From: an uncultured Alphaproteobacteria bacterium
GTDB taxonomy: Bacteria; Pseudomonadota; Alphaproteobacteria; Rhodobacterales; Rhodobacteraceae
Reading direction: 5' to 3'
Assembly (NCBI GenBank): GCA_929200255.1
Contig: CAKMYZ010000004.1
Span: 124,001 to 188,000 of the forward strand
DNA length: 64,000 nucleotides
Positions 10,941 through 20,884 of this stretch are shown piece by piece. The first letter of the stretch is position 1, and the number at the start of each line of letters is the position of its first letter. The translations under genes and the position numbers were made by a program. A model generated the notes under the pieces. It did no database searches, was not told the DNA's origin, and was given only the letters and a program-made list of their open reading frames with translations.

Positions 10941-11968
10941 TTGCAAGCCGGGCCGTAGCGATTGGATTGTCACTGGTAGTTGCAGGCAGTGTTATGGCTG
11001 AACCGACTTACACCCAACTTTCTTATCAAGACCTCAATGACTGGCCGTCTGATGATCATCAGGCGGCCTTGGATGTTTTTTTGAATACCTGTGGTGATAT
11101 GCAGGATCGCGAATGGGCGATCTTATGTGATTTTGCCCAGACCGGTCCGGAGCCGCGTGGTTTCTTTGAAAAATTTTTTCGTCCGATCCTGATCGAGGAT
11201 GGAGAACCGATGCTGTTTACTGGTTATTTTGAACCAGAACTGCCCGGATCGCGGATCCGGGGAGATGCCTATCAGTACCCGATCTATGCCGTACCGGATG
11301 ATCTGGTGCCGGGTGAACCATATTATACCCGCCGCCAAATCGAAGAGGATCGACCACTTCAAGGCCAAGGTTTGGAGCTGGCTTGGCTGATTGACCCCGT
11401 CGATCTGTTTTTCCTGCAAGTGCAGGGATCAGGCCGTATTCGATTGCCGGATGGCACGGTGATGCGTGTCGGCTATGGGGCCAAAAACGGACGTGAATAT
11501 TCCTCTATCGGGATGAAGCTGGTTGAACGTGGAGTCTTTGCCGAACATGAGGTGTCAGCGGCGGTTATTCGCAACTGGGTCGCCCAAAACCGTGAAGAAG
11601 GCCGCGCACTTTTGTGGGAAAATGAAAGCTATGTCTTCTTTCGCGAAGTCAGCGAAGTGCCGGCTGACCTTGGCCCGCTTGGTGCGATGAACCGGTCAAT
11701 CACACCGCATCGGTCCATCGCCGTTGATCCGGAATTTGTGCCCTTGGGTGCGCCGGTCTGGATTGCAAAAGAAGGGGCCGGGCCGATAAACCGTTTGATG
11801 GTCGCACAGGACACAGGTTCTGCCATCAAGGGGGCGCAGCGCGCTGACATCTTTTTTGGGACAGGTGAGCAAGCTGGGCTGGAGGCTGGGCAAATCAAGG
11901 ATGGGGGTCGTATGGTTGTCCTGCTGCCTGCCACGATTGCGCATCGCTTGATGGTTGCCCAACGTTGA
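10937..11968 (+). CDS. mltA: Membrane-bound lytic murein transglycosylase A (MltA, 3D domain)
   Basis: FTGYFEPELPGS, FLQVQGSGRIRLPDG, MVAQDTGSAIKGAQRADIFFGTG. Confidence 0.94.
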   Translation: MIASRAVAIGLSLVVAGSVMAEPTYTQLSYQDLNDWPSDDHQAALDVFLNTCGDMQDREWAILCDFAQTGPEPRGFFEKFFRPILIEDGEPMLFTGYFEPELPGSRIRGDAYQYPIYAVPDDLVPGEPYYTRRQIEEDRPLQGQGLELAWLIDPVDLFFLQVQGSGRIRLPDGTVMRVGYGAKNGREYSSIGMKLVERGVFAEHEVSAAVIRNWVAQNREEGRALLWENESYVFFREVSEVPADLGPLGAMNRSITPHRSIAVDPEFVPLGAPVWIAKEGAGPINRLMVAQDTGSAIKGAQRADIFFGTGEQAGLEAGQIKDGGRMVVLLPATIAHRLMVAQR

Positions 11969-12558
11969 TGCGAAAGCCGCGCCATCTGTCACAAGAGGAA
12001 CGCGCCCTTTGGGATCGTGTTGCCGATCGCACAGTGCCGCTGCATCCGAACCAAAAGCGATCTGCCCCTGATCCATCCCCAAATCCCAAACCAAAACCGA
12101 CGACACGCGCAGCGGACCCGTTGCCACAGTTTCGAGTGGGGCAAAAGGCAGACCCGGAACGCAAGCACGATGTGATGCGCCCTTTGGTTGACCGCCTGGC
12201 AGCTGCGCCGGTGAATATGGACAACAAATCCTTTGGCAAGATGAAGCGTGGCAAGCTGAAGCCCGAGGCGCGGATTGATCTGCATGGCATGACATTGGCA
12301 GAGGCGCATCCGGAACTGGTCGCTTTTATCCTTGGGTCGCAGGCTGTCGGGCGGCGGTTGGTTCTGGTGATCACCGGCAAGGGCAAAGATCGCGATGAAG
12401 GTGACCCGATCCCCACCCGTTTCGGTGTGTTGCGGCATCAGGTGCCGAAATGGCTATCCTTGCCGCCTTTGTCGCAGGCCATCCTACAAGTGACGCCGGC
12501 CCATATGCGCCATGGCGGGCATGGGGCCTACTACGTGTATTTACGACGAAGCCGCTAA
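11968..12558 (+). CDS. Smr/MutS2 C-terminal domain protein
   Basis: RIDLHGMTLAEAHPEL, LVLVITGKGKDRD, HGGHGAYYVYLRR. Confidence 0.9.
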   Translation: MRKPRHLSQEERALWDRVADRTVPLHPNQKRSAPDPSPNPKPKPTTRAADPLPQFRVGQKADPERKHDVMRPLVDRLAAAPVNMDNKSFGKMKRGKLKPEARIDLHGMTLAEAHPELVAFILGSQAVGRRLVLVITGKGKDRDEGDPIPTRFGVLRHQVPKWLSLPPLSQAILQVTPAHMRHGGHGAYYVYLRRSR

Positions 12559-13776
12559 TGCTTCTTGCGCTCGGCGGGTTGGTACAATGAGGATCAGCGC
12601 AGCAAAGGCGAACATTGCGGCATATCCCAGTTGCTGCACCTCAAACCCCACACCAACGTCGATCAACCATCCGCTCAACCCTGGCCCAATCGCTGATCCA
12701 AGCACCATCAAAGCTGCTGCCGCGGATTTGATCGATCCGATGTTTTTGGTGCCATAGAATTCGGCCCAGCACGCGTTTAGCAGTGTCGCCTGTCCGCCGC
12801 CGGCGATCCCCATCAAGACGACAGCCAGGGCCGTCCAACCCAACGAAGGTGCATACCAATGCAGGATGAAGGCGATCACATAGGGGATCAGATAGACCGG
12901 CAAAAGGCGCACCGCCCCTATCCTGTCAATCGCCCAACCATAGCCAACCGTGGACAGCGATAATGCGAGGGTGCCAAGTGGAAAGACCGAAACCAGCGCC
13001 AGATGCGACCAGCCCTTCACCTCAGCGAAATGGACCTGATGAAACCAGAACGCTGTGCCGAAGCCGGAAAATGACATGACGGCAGGCATCATCGCCCAGA
13101 ACAGCGGGTGGCGCAGCGCCTCGGCGCGGGTCCACTGTTTGCCATGCATGCCGGTGGGTTGTGTCGTTTCCGCCATCGCCTGTGGGGTGCGTTCCAACCG
13201 TAGCAGCCGGTACAAGACGAAACAGGCCAATACGCAGAACCCGGCAAAGCCGATCCAAAGCGTGCGCCACTCAATCATGGTTTTCAGCCAAACCATGGTC
13301 AGCGGCAGTGTGGCCTCTCCAAACATAAAGCCGAACGATGCAACAGCCAATGCGCGTCCGCGCGTTGCCACGAACCAACGGGCCATCGCGACCACCGCCA
13401 CATGGCTGGTCATGCCTTGGCCGGTAAACCGCAGCGCAAAAATCACCAAAGGCAGCAAGGCTGCGACGGCGTTAAATGCCATAAAGAGGCAGGCCGCCGC
13501 GAGCATCAGGACAACCACGATGCCCAGACTTCGCACCCGGAAACTATCGGCCAATCCCCCCGCAAAGACCATCAGTGCGGCCGACGCCCCGGTGCCGACC
13601 ATATAGATCAGACCCCAGTCCCCATTTGACAGGCCATAGGCCGCGCGGATTTCACCGCCAAAGATCGAGATAAAAAAGGTTTGCCCAAAGCTGGACAGAA
13701 ACGACAACAGGAAACCGGCCCCAAGAAAGGGCAGGTTTTCACGGATAAAGCGAAGGTATCCTGTTTCTGTGCTCAT
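12541..13776 (-). CDS. MFS transporter
   Basis: 411 aa with ~12 hydrophobic segments, MFS-type fold. Confidence 0.85.
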   Translation of the reverse strand: MSTETGYLRFIRENLPFLGAGFLLSFLSSFGQTFFISIFGGEIRAAYGLSNGDWGLIYMVGTGASAALMVFAGGLADSFRVRSLGIVVVLMLAAACLFMAFNAVAALLPLVIFALRFTGQGMTSHVAVVAMARWFVATRGRALAVASFGFMFGEATLPLTMVWLKTMIEWRTLWIGFAGFCVLACFVLYRLLRLERTPQAMAETTQPTGMHGKQWTRAEALRHPLFWAMMPAVMSFSGFGTAFWFHQVHFAEVKGWSHLALVSVFPLGTLALSLSTVGYGWAIDRIGAVRLLPVYLIPYVIAFILHWYAPSLGWTALAVVLMGIAGGGQATLLNACWAEFYGTKNIGSIKSAAAALMVLGSAIGPGLSGWLIDVGVGFEVQQLGYAAMFAFAALILIVPTRRAQEALAASS

Positions 13777-14091
13777 CCGTCCTTGATGATCCGGTCAGCG
13801 CTGAGGTGAAAGCCCTAAAACAAAATGCGCTATCGATTTGCCATGCGTGATAGCGATGGACCAACGCACCCTCGCAGATTCTGAAGCCGATATAGCTGGT
13901 CATCGCGACTGTGGCAGAGAAATGGATCTGGAGGAGCTGCCAAGGCGCGCTTTCCATCACCGCCATGACACCAAAGTCCCGCAGAAACCGGATGTTCGCC
14001 ATCGACATTTGAAAAAGGTCCAGCGTTGCATAGGCAAAGACCACCGTCAGAAAGGCAGCACGACCACAGCGAGATATTGGTTCAGACGCAT
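13739..14091 (-). pseudogene. Small predicted membrane protein downstream of hslU, apparent frameshift (~14047-14054)
   Basis: ATG at 14091 (TGATG overlap with hslU stop) reads [14 protein letters not shown]; the adjacent frame continues LTVVFAYATLDLFQMSMANIRFLRDFGVMAVMESAPWQLLQIHFSATVAMTSYIGFRICEGALVHRY. Confidence 0.55.
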
Positions 14092-15398
14092 CACAACACG
14101 TAGCGGCTGACGTCCATTGATCGCGACAGTTCACCCAAGTGCTGTTCTACAAATGCGCTATCAACCGCGATCTCATCCCCGGCGCGATCTGGCGCGTTGA
14201 ACGACAAATCCTCAAACACCCGCTCGATCACCGTATAGAGCCTGCGCGCCCCGATGTTTTCGATGGCTTCGTTCACCTCTGCCGCGATCTTGGCCAGTGC
14301 CTTGATCCCATCTACGGTGAAGGTCACTGTCACCTCTTCGGTTTTCATCAGCGCAGAGTATTGCAGGGTTAGCGCGTTGTCCGTTTCGGTCAGGATGCGC
14401 ACAAAATCGTCTTCGGTCAGCGCGCGAAGCTCAACCCGGATCGGCAGGCGGCCTTGCAGTTCGGGCAGCAGGTCGGACGGCTTGGCCACGTGGAACGCGC
14501 CGGATGCGATGAAAAGGATATGATCCGTTTTGATCGGCCCATGTTTGGTGGACACGGTTGTGCCTTCGATCAGCGGCAGCAGGTCGCGCTGCACACCTTC
14601 ACGCGACACATCTGCGCCGCGGGCATCAGCGCGGGCGCAAACCTTGTCGATCTCGTCCAGAAATACGATGCCATTCTGCTCGACCGCTTCCAACGCGGCC
14701 TTGGTCACGCTTTCGTCGTCCAGCAGTTTGTCTGCCTCATCCGCGATGAGCGCGTCATAGCTGTCTGCCACGGTCATCTTCTTCTTAACTGTGCGCCCGC
14801 CCATGGCCTTGCCGAACAAATCGCCCAGGTTCATCATACCACCCATCCCGCCGGGCTGGCTGGGGATTTCGAAACCACTCATTGGATTCGATGTATCGGC
14901 AAGCTCCAACTCGATCATAGTATCGTCGAGCTCTCCTGATTTCAGTTTTTTGCGGAACATTTCGCGCGTGCCGTCGCGTGCATCAGCGCCAGCCACGGCG
15001 GTAATGACACGCTCTTCTGCAGCGTTGCGCGCCTTGGCCTTCACGTCCTCGCGCATGTGTTCGCGGGTATCGATGATAGCGGTATCAACCAGATCGCGGA
15101 TGATCTGCTCGACGTCACGCCCGACATAGCCGACTTCGGTAAACTTTGTTGCTTCGACCTTAAGGAAGGGTGCGCGCGCCAGTTTCGCCAAACGGCGCGA
15201 GATTTCGGTTTTGCCTACACCAGTGGGCCCGATCATCAGGATGTTCTTTGGATAGACCTCGTCGCGCAGATCATCGCCCAGCTGCTTGCGCCGCCAGCGG
15301 TTGCGCAGGGCGACGGCGACGGCACGTTTGGCGTCTTTCTGGCCGATGATGAAACGGTCAAGTTCCGAAACGATTTCGCGGGGGGTCAGATCAGTCAT
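14091..15398 (-). CDS. hslU: ATP-dependent protease ATPase subunit HslU
   Basis: [47 protein letters not shown]. Confidence 0.97.
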   Translation of the reverse strand: MTDLTPREIVSELDRFIIGQKDAKRAVAVALRNRWRRKQLGDDLRDEVYPKNILMIGPTGVGKTEISRRLAKLARAPFLKVEATKFTEVGYVGRDVEQIIRDLVDTAIIDTREHMREDVKAKARNAAEERVITAVAGADARDGTREMFRKKLKSGELDDTMIELELADTSNPMSGFEIPSQPGGMGGMMNLGDLFGKAMGGRTVKKKMTVADSYDALIADEADKLLDDESVTKAALEAVEQNGIVFLDEIDKVCARADARGADVSREGVQRDLLPLIEGTTVSTKHGPIKTDHILFIASGAFHVAKPSDLLPELQGRLPIRVELRALTEDDFVRILTETDNALTLQYSALMKTEEVTVTFTVDGIKALAKIAAEVNEAIENIGARRLYTVIERVFEDLSFNAPDRAGDEIAVDSAFVEQHLGELSRSMDVSRYVL

Positions 15399-15406
15399 AT
15401 TTGCTT

Positions 15407-16465
15407 TCAAACTTGCGATGGGGGTAGGCGGTGCAGTGGGATAAAGCCGGGCATCAGGCGCAAGATGCGCGCCCTAATCCGTTCCCAGAACGCGCCGAGC
15501 AGAAGGAGGACAACACCGAGGATCAGTACGGTGAGCGCCGCACCGTCGCCATCAAAAACGGTCGCGGCGAGCGCCACGATATAACCAATGGCCGCAATCA
15601 GGAATGAGCGGCGGTCAATCACTATGGCGACCACCGCAAAGAGCATCAACACCGCGAGCAGGATCAGGTTGCTGTCTTGATCCAACAACGAAAGCGCCAT
15701 GGTGTTCACCAATGCGGGGGCAGCCACCACATGCAGCCAAAACCCGTTGGCCGAGCGGCGGGTGACGCGGTGTGGGTCGCTCATATCGAACATCATCGCG
15801 ACAGCGAAGACGAGAATGCCCAGCACCAGTGTGATCCAGGCAAACGGGCCGCCAGCGGAAAGAAGAAAAAACTCACTCATATCCGCCACGCGTCCTTCGC
15901 GGCTTGCCGCATAGACAATCGCGGTGATGAACAACCCGACCGCGATCATGGCCATGGCGAAAGGCACGCGGAAGCGCCACCAATAGACGAGGACCGCGAG
16001 GGTCGATAGCAACAGCGGCAATGGCACGCTGGAAAAGTCATTTTGCGCGATCATGAAGGGCTCGGACATCACCGCGGTAATGCCAAAGGCCGCGTTGGCC
16101 GCGAACATGATTGCCAAGGCGATGGCGGGGGCCACCATCCGCCGTTTGCGCACAAAATATTCAGACAAGAGCCACAGGATACCCGCCCCCATGAGTGATA
16201 CGACCATGGCATAGTTCTGCAGGTTCACGATCTCATCACCCAAGGCAAGTGCCACAACGCCCCACCATCCGATGGACAGGATCAACAGGCCGATGACGAT
16301 GAAAATCTCGTTGAACCCTTTGAACAATTCAAAGGGTTCATCGCCGGGGCTGAGATTTTCGCGCGCACCCCGGCGGCTGTCCGATAGGCTGATCAGCCCG
16401 GCGGCCTGTTTTTCGTTGAGTAGGCCACTGCCAACAGCGGCACGAAGATCGTCGCGTTCAATCAT
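15407..16465 (-). CDS. Multi-spanning predicted membrane protein encoded between hslV and hslU
   Basis: 352 aa with ~9 hydrophobic segments; ATGA overlap with hslV stop. Confidence 0.85.
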   Translation of the reverse strand: MIERDDLRAAVGSGLLNEKQAAGLISLSDSRRGARENLSPGDEPFELFKGFNEIFIVIGLLILSIGWWGVVALALGDEIVNLQNYAMVVSLMGAGILWLLSEYFVRKRRMVAPAIALAIMFAANAAFGITAVMSEPFMIAQNDFSSVPLPLLLSTLAVLVYWWRFRVPFAMAMIAVGLFITAIVYAASREGRVADMSEFFLLSAGGPFAWITLVLGILVFAVAMMFDMSDPHRVTRRSANGFWLHVVAAPALVNTMALSLLDQDSNLILLAVLMLFAVVAIVIDRRSFLIAAIGYIVALAATVFDGDGAALTVLILGVVLLLLGAFWERIRARILRLMPGFIPLHRLPPSQV

Positions 16466-17019
16466 GGTTCAATTACCTCAACTGTCAGGTTGCCGTTGGT
16501 GTAGACGCAGATATCAGCGGCAATCGCCATTGCCTTGCGCGCCACTGTCTCTGCGTCTTTGTCGCTTTCCATCATGGCGCGCCCGGCGGCGAGCGCAAAG
16601 TTCCCGCCTGATCCGATGGCTGCGATATCATGTTCGGGTTCGAGGACGTCACCTGCACCGGTGATGACCAACAGGTCAGTCCCGTCGCTGACGATGAGCA
16701 TGGCTTCGAGTTTTTGCAGGTATTTGTCGGTGCGCCAGTCCTTGGCCAACTCGACCGAGGCACGGGCCAATTGGCCCGGTGTCGCCTCCAGCTTCTTTTC
16801 GAGCCGCTCAAGCAGCGTAAAAGCATCTGCCGTGGATCCGGCAAAGCCACAAATCACATCCTGCCCGCCGGGTGACAGACGCCGAACCTTGCGCGCGGTC
16901 CCTTTGATTACGGTTTGGCCAAGGCTGACCTGCCCGTCGCCGGCGATCACAACCTGCCCGCCTTTGCGCACACCTACAATTGTGGTGCCATGCCAACCGG
17001 GAAATTCTTCGTTTGCCAT
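16462..17019 (-). CDS. hslV: ATP-dependent protease proteolytic subunit HslV
   Basis: [40 protein letters not shown]. Confidence 0.97.
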   Translation of the reverse strand: MANEEFPGWHGTTIVGVRKGGQVVIAGDGQVSLGQTVIKGTARKVRRLSPGGQDVICGFAGSTADAFTLLERLEKKLEATPGQLARASVELAKDWRTDKYLQKLEAMLIVSDGTDLLVITGAGDVLEPEHDIAAIGSGGNFALAAGRAMMESDKDAETVARKAMAIAADICVYTNGNLTVEVIEP

Positions 17020-17119
17020 CGTCTGCTCCTGAAAACCGTTGCGTTCTATATGGCGGGGGGTTTGCCGCCAAACAACCCCGGGTGGCCTGTTCCCGCTTGG
17101 GTAAGGGTGGACCCAATAA

Positions 17120-17147
17120 AAAAGGGCGCCGCAATGGGCGCCCTTTT
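17120..17147 (-). terminator. Rho-independent (bidirectional) terminator of trxA
   Basis: AAAAGGGCGCC-GCAATG-GGCGCCCTTTT perfect 11-bp stem. Confidence 0.85.
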
Positions 17148-17168
17148 CACGAGATCGGAAGCTTCAGC

Positions 17169-17489
17169 TTAGATCGACTCTTCAATCCAACCTTGGATGG
17201 CGGCCTTGGGGGCGGCGCCTGCTTTGTTCGATACAACTTCACCGTTCTTGAAGACGAAAAGCGCCGGAATGCCGCGCACACCCATCTGAGCGGGTGAGTT
17301 GGGGTTTTCATCAACGTTCACTTTGACGATCTTGACCTTGCCTTCCATCTCGGCGGAAAGTTCTTCCAATGCAGGGCCGATCTGCTTGCATGGGCCACAC
17401 CATTCTGCCCAGAAATCCACCACTACTGGGATGTCGGACTGGCGCACTTCGGCGTCAAAGGTCGCGTCTGTTACTGCTACGGTTGCCAT
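17169..17489 (-). CDS. trxA: Thioredoxin
   Basis: [21 protein letters not shown]. Confidence 0.97.
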   Translation of the reverse strand: MATVAVTDATFDAEVRQSDIPVVVDFWAEWCGPCKQIGPALEELSAEMEGKVKIVKVNVDENPNSPAQMGVRGIPALFVFKNGEVVSNKAGAAPKAAIQGWIEESI

Positions 17490-17548
17490 CAGGTCACTCC
17501 TTGGCGAAAAACATTAGAGCCGGAACCTATGAACCGGGGCGGTATTGG

Positions 17549-20500
17549 TCAAGGTGTCGCAACATCGATCATGGCTTCGTGAAGTAGATCGTCAGGCAAC
17601 ACCATCAAATCGCCTGTGTGTGTCCACAGGATTGCCGCCTCGATATTGTGATCTGGGTATATCTTGTGGAGAGCCATCGCATATGCCCCAAGCTGTCGTG
17701 TCAGGCCAAGTGGAGTTTGCTCCGGCCTCTTGGGCACAATACGGTTCGACTTATAGTCAATCGCCGTGATTTTATCAGGTCCGACGATCAGGCGATCAAT
17801 CGCACCATGGATGCGCCCGATGCCCGGAAGTTCGGCGGTGATATCAACTTCGCGCAGCGCGTCATCGGTCCAAAGCCATTGTAAGCTCGGCTGATCGAGC
17901 AATCCGCAAACCTCATCCACCAATGCGCTGTCATCGGATTGGATTAGTTGCAAGCCAAGGCTGTGCCGTTCCTCTAGCGGGGCCGTTGGCAGGTGCTCCA
18001 AAAGGCGGTGAATCAGGGTGCCGCGCGCCTTGGCGTCCTCTTCATCAAGTTCGGCCGGATCGCCTGGCAGCACCTTGGCGCCGCCCAATTCGGAGGGCGC
18101 AATGGTTTGGGGTTTTGCAGGAAGCGCCAGCCAGTCAAAGCCGGGGGGGGTTACCTGGGGTATTGGTTTTTGATCCGGGATCACCAGGTCAAGTTTGTCC
18201 CAATCACCTTCGGCAACGCGGCGGATTGCCAGATCACCGTGCATTGCATCAAAATCGCCGCGCTGCGCCATCCCGTCGGCCACGATATTGTACCAGCTTG
18301 CGTCGCCGTCACCGACATCACCTGCTGCCCCGACAATCAGCCATTTTTCGGCGCGGGTCATGGCCACATAAAGCAGGCGCATCCGTTCGCGGGCTTGTTT
18401 GGCCACAACATCGTCGCGCAGGGCAGCCACCGCCGGGGCGGATTCATTGGTTGGTGTTTTCCAGATCACCTGGTCCCCGGCAGGCAGTATTTCCTGCTTG
18501 GCCTGAATGTCCCGTTTGGCGGTGTCCGGCAGGATGACAATCGGCGCCTCAAGCCCCTTTGCCCCATGTACGGTCATCACGCGAATGCGGTCACCCTGAC
18601 TGTCCATCTGGCGCTTGATTTCAAGGTCATCGGTCTCCATCCAGGTCAGGAAGCCGGTCAGGCTGGGCACGCCGGTGCTTTCGTAGGCAAGCGCCTGAGA
18701 CAGTAGCGCATCGATTCCGTCTTCGGCTTCTGGCCCTAAACGTGCCAGCAGTTTGCGCCGCCCGTCATGGCGGGTGAGGATACGTTCAATCAGATCATAA
18801 GGGCGCAGGAAATCGGCCTGCCCGCGCAGATCATCAATGATCGCAAGCGTTTCACTATGCGCAGAGCCACGCAACGCAGTCCAAAGATAGCTGTCCTTGC
18901 CCCGGTGATGTGCCAGCGTGAAGAGAGCCTGCTCTGACCAGTCAAACAAGGGTGACCGCAGGGCCGCGGCGAGCGAGAGGTCATCCTCTGGCAGGGCCAG
19001 AAAGCTGAGCAATGCAGCAAGGTCTTTGACCGCCAGTTCGGCACCGACGCGCAAGCGGTCTGCGCCTGCGATTTTGAGGTCGGCAGCCTTGCAGGCCCGA
19101 ATGATCTCTGAAAACAGCTCTGACCGGCGCTGCACAAGGATCAGGAAATCGCCCTCGGTGATCGGGCGGCGTTGGTATGTGCCGGTGTTTTCAACCTCAA
19201 CGGGGATCGTGTCATTGGCGATCATATGCTTGATCTGGGACGCCACGCGCTGGGCCATGATCACCGTGTGATCTGTGGCACTTGGCAGATCGACAGGTTC
19301 GTACCAAAGCCTGTCGTCGTTCTCTTTGGATTTTTCTACCGCGGGCCAAAGATCAACGCGCCCCGGCATCGCATCCTTGAAAGCGATATGATTCAGGCCC
19401 TCGTCCATTCCGGCGGCACGGTCACCCTGAAAGGTTGCATCAACGACTGACAAGATCGCCTGTGATGACCGGAAAGAATGATCCAGCGAGGTGATGTTGA
19501 AGGGTTTGCCAATCGCCTCATGTGCTGTCTGAAAGTATTCTTTCATCTGGTCAAATGCGGCGGGATCGGCCCCTTGGAAAGAATAGATGGATTGCTTCTT
19601 GTCACCCACGACAAACACCGTGCGTTCGCGGTCAGTCCGCGCGCCTTCACCGGTCGCAAATTCCTGTGTGAGCTGTTTGATCACGGCCCATTGGGTGGGG
19701 CTGGTGTCCTGGGCTTCGTCCACCAGAATGTGATCAATGCCGCCGTCAAGCCGGAACAGCACCCATTGCGCCACGGCTGGATCGGTCAAAAGCGCCTTGG
19801 CTTTGCGGATCAGATCGTCAAAATCCAAGGCTCCCATGGCTAGCTTGTGATCAGCGTAGGCAGGCAGAAAAGCCTGTGCAAAGTGGTAGAGCGCGGTTGT
19901 CCTTTCAAACGCGATCAGCCCTAGCCGAAGTGGGCGAATATCTTCGACCCGCCCCATGAGCACCTCAACATCCGCAATCAGGTCGGGGCGGGCGTTGCGG
20001 GTTGCCTTGGTGGGGAAGGTGCCGATTTTCGCAGTAAAGGGTGCCTTGCCGGATTTGGTGAGGAAAACATCCTCAAGACCTTTGAGAATGTCGTTTGGAC
20101 TGGCATCAGCGTGTAACAGCCCATTCAGGGCATTTGCGGCTTTGATGTCATTTGTGGATCCTGTGGCACAGGCTGCTGCAAGTTGTTCCAGCACGTCTTT
20201 GTCAAAGACATCGTCACAGAGCTTTTGCACATTCAGCCCTATGGGCAGATCAAACTTTTGCAGAAGCGCGGCTTCATCAAATGGTTCCTGGAAGTTGTCG
20301 CCGTTCTTCGCAATCTCGGCTGTGAATTTACCAAGGTCGTCACCAGTAAAATGCTGCAAAAGTTGCCGCACAACATCTGCCTTGGGCCCCATGAGAAACC
20401 CATCCACCACACCGGCGCGCAGCAATTCTGCGTCCCGCTCTTCCATTTCGCGGAACTGTGGGCTGACCTGGGCCTCAAGCGGGAACCGCCGCAGAACGCC

Positions 20501-20884
20501 CGCACAAAACGAATGGATCGTCTGGATTTTCAGCCCACCCGGCGCCTCAATCGCGCGGGCAAAGAGGGTGCGCGCCTGTGCGAGCTGCACGCCATCTATC
20601 TGGCGGTCGACGCCCAGTGTAGTCAGCTCTGCCCGCAGGTCCGCATCGGGCATCATCGCCCATGCGCCCAGCCGCTTGAACAGGCGGTTCTGCATCTCAG
20701 CGGCGGCGGCTTTGGTGTAGGTCAGGCAAAGGATGTTCTGGGGCGAGACTTCTTCCAGCAGCAACCGGGCAACGCGGTCGGTCAGCACCCGCGTTTTGCC
20801 TGATCCGGCATTGGCCGATAGCCAGGTAGAATATCCCGGATCTGCGGCTTCGACCTGCCGCTGCGTTGCGTCGTCACGCATCAT
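17549..20884 (-). CDS. addA: Double-strand break repair helicase/nuclease AddA
   Basis: WLSANAGSGKTRVLTDRVARLLL UvrD/Rep motif I; HILVDEAQDTSPTQW; C-terminal nuclease IDYKSNR; next to addB. Confidence 0.96.
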   Translation of the reverse strand: MMRDDATQRQVEAADPGYSTWLSANAGSGKTRVLTDRVARLLLEEVSPQNILCLTYTKAAAAEMQNRLFKRLGAWAMMPDADLRAELTTLGVDRQIDGVQLAQARTLFARAIEAPGGLKIQTIHSFCAGVLRRFPLEAQVSPQFREMEERDAELLRAGVVDGFLMGPKADVVRQLLQHFTGDDLGKFTAEIAKNGDNFQEPFDEAALLQKFDLPIGLNVQKLCDDVFDKDVLEQLAAACATGSTNDIKAANALNGLLHADASPNDILKGLEDVFLTKSGKAPFTAKIGTFPTKATRNARPDLIADVEVLMGRVEDIRPLRLGLIAFERTTALYHFAQAFLPAYADHKLAMGALDFDDLIRKAKALLTDPAVAQWVLFRLDGGIDHILVDEAQDTSPTQWAVIKQLTQEFATGEGARTDRERTVFVVGDKKQSIYSFQGADPAAFDQMKEYFQTAHEAIGKPFNITSLDHSFRSSQAILSVVDATFQGDRAAGMDEGLNHIAFKDAMPGRVDLWPAVEKSKENDDRLWYEPVDLPSATDHTVIMAQRVASQIKHMIANDTIPVEVENTGTYQRRPITEGDFLILVQRRSELFSEIIRACKAADLKIAGADRLRVGAELAVKDLAALLSFLALPEDDLSLAAALRSPLFDWSEQALFTLAHHRGKDSYLWTALRGSAHSETLAIIDDLRGQADFLRPYDLIERILTRHDGRRKLLARLGPEAEDGIDALLSQALAYESTGVPSLTGFLTWMETDDLEIKRQMDSQGDRIRVMTVHGAKGLEAPIVILPDTAKRDIQAKQEILPAGDQVIWKTPTNESAPAVAALRDDVVAKQARERMRLLYVAMTRAEKWLIVGAAGDVGDGDASWYNIVADGMAQRGDFDAMHGDLAIRRVAEGDWDKLDLVIPDQKPIPQVTPPGFDWLALPAKPQTIAPSELGGAKVLPGDPAELDEEDAKARGTLIHRLLEHLPTAPLEERHSLGLQLIQSDDSALVDEVCGLLDQPSLQWLWTDDALREVDITAELPGIGRIHGAIDRLIVGPDKITAIDYKSNRIVPKRPEQTPLGLTRQLGAYAMALHKIYPDHNIEAAILWTHTGDLMVLPDDLLHEAMIDVATP

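Noticed and set aside
12541-12558. 18-bp convergent overlap of smr and MFS genes
   Set aside because: Ordinary tail-to-tail overlap in a compact genome.
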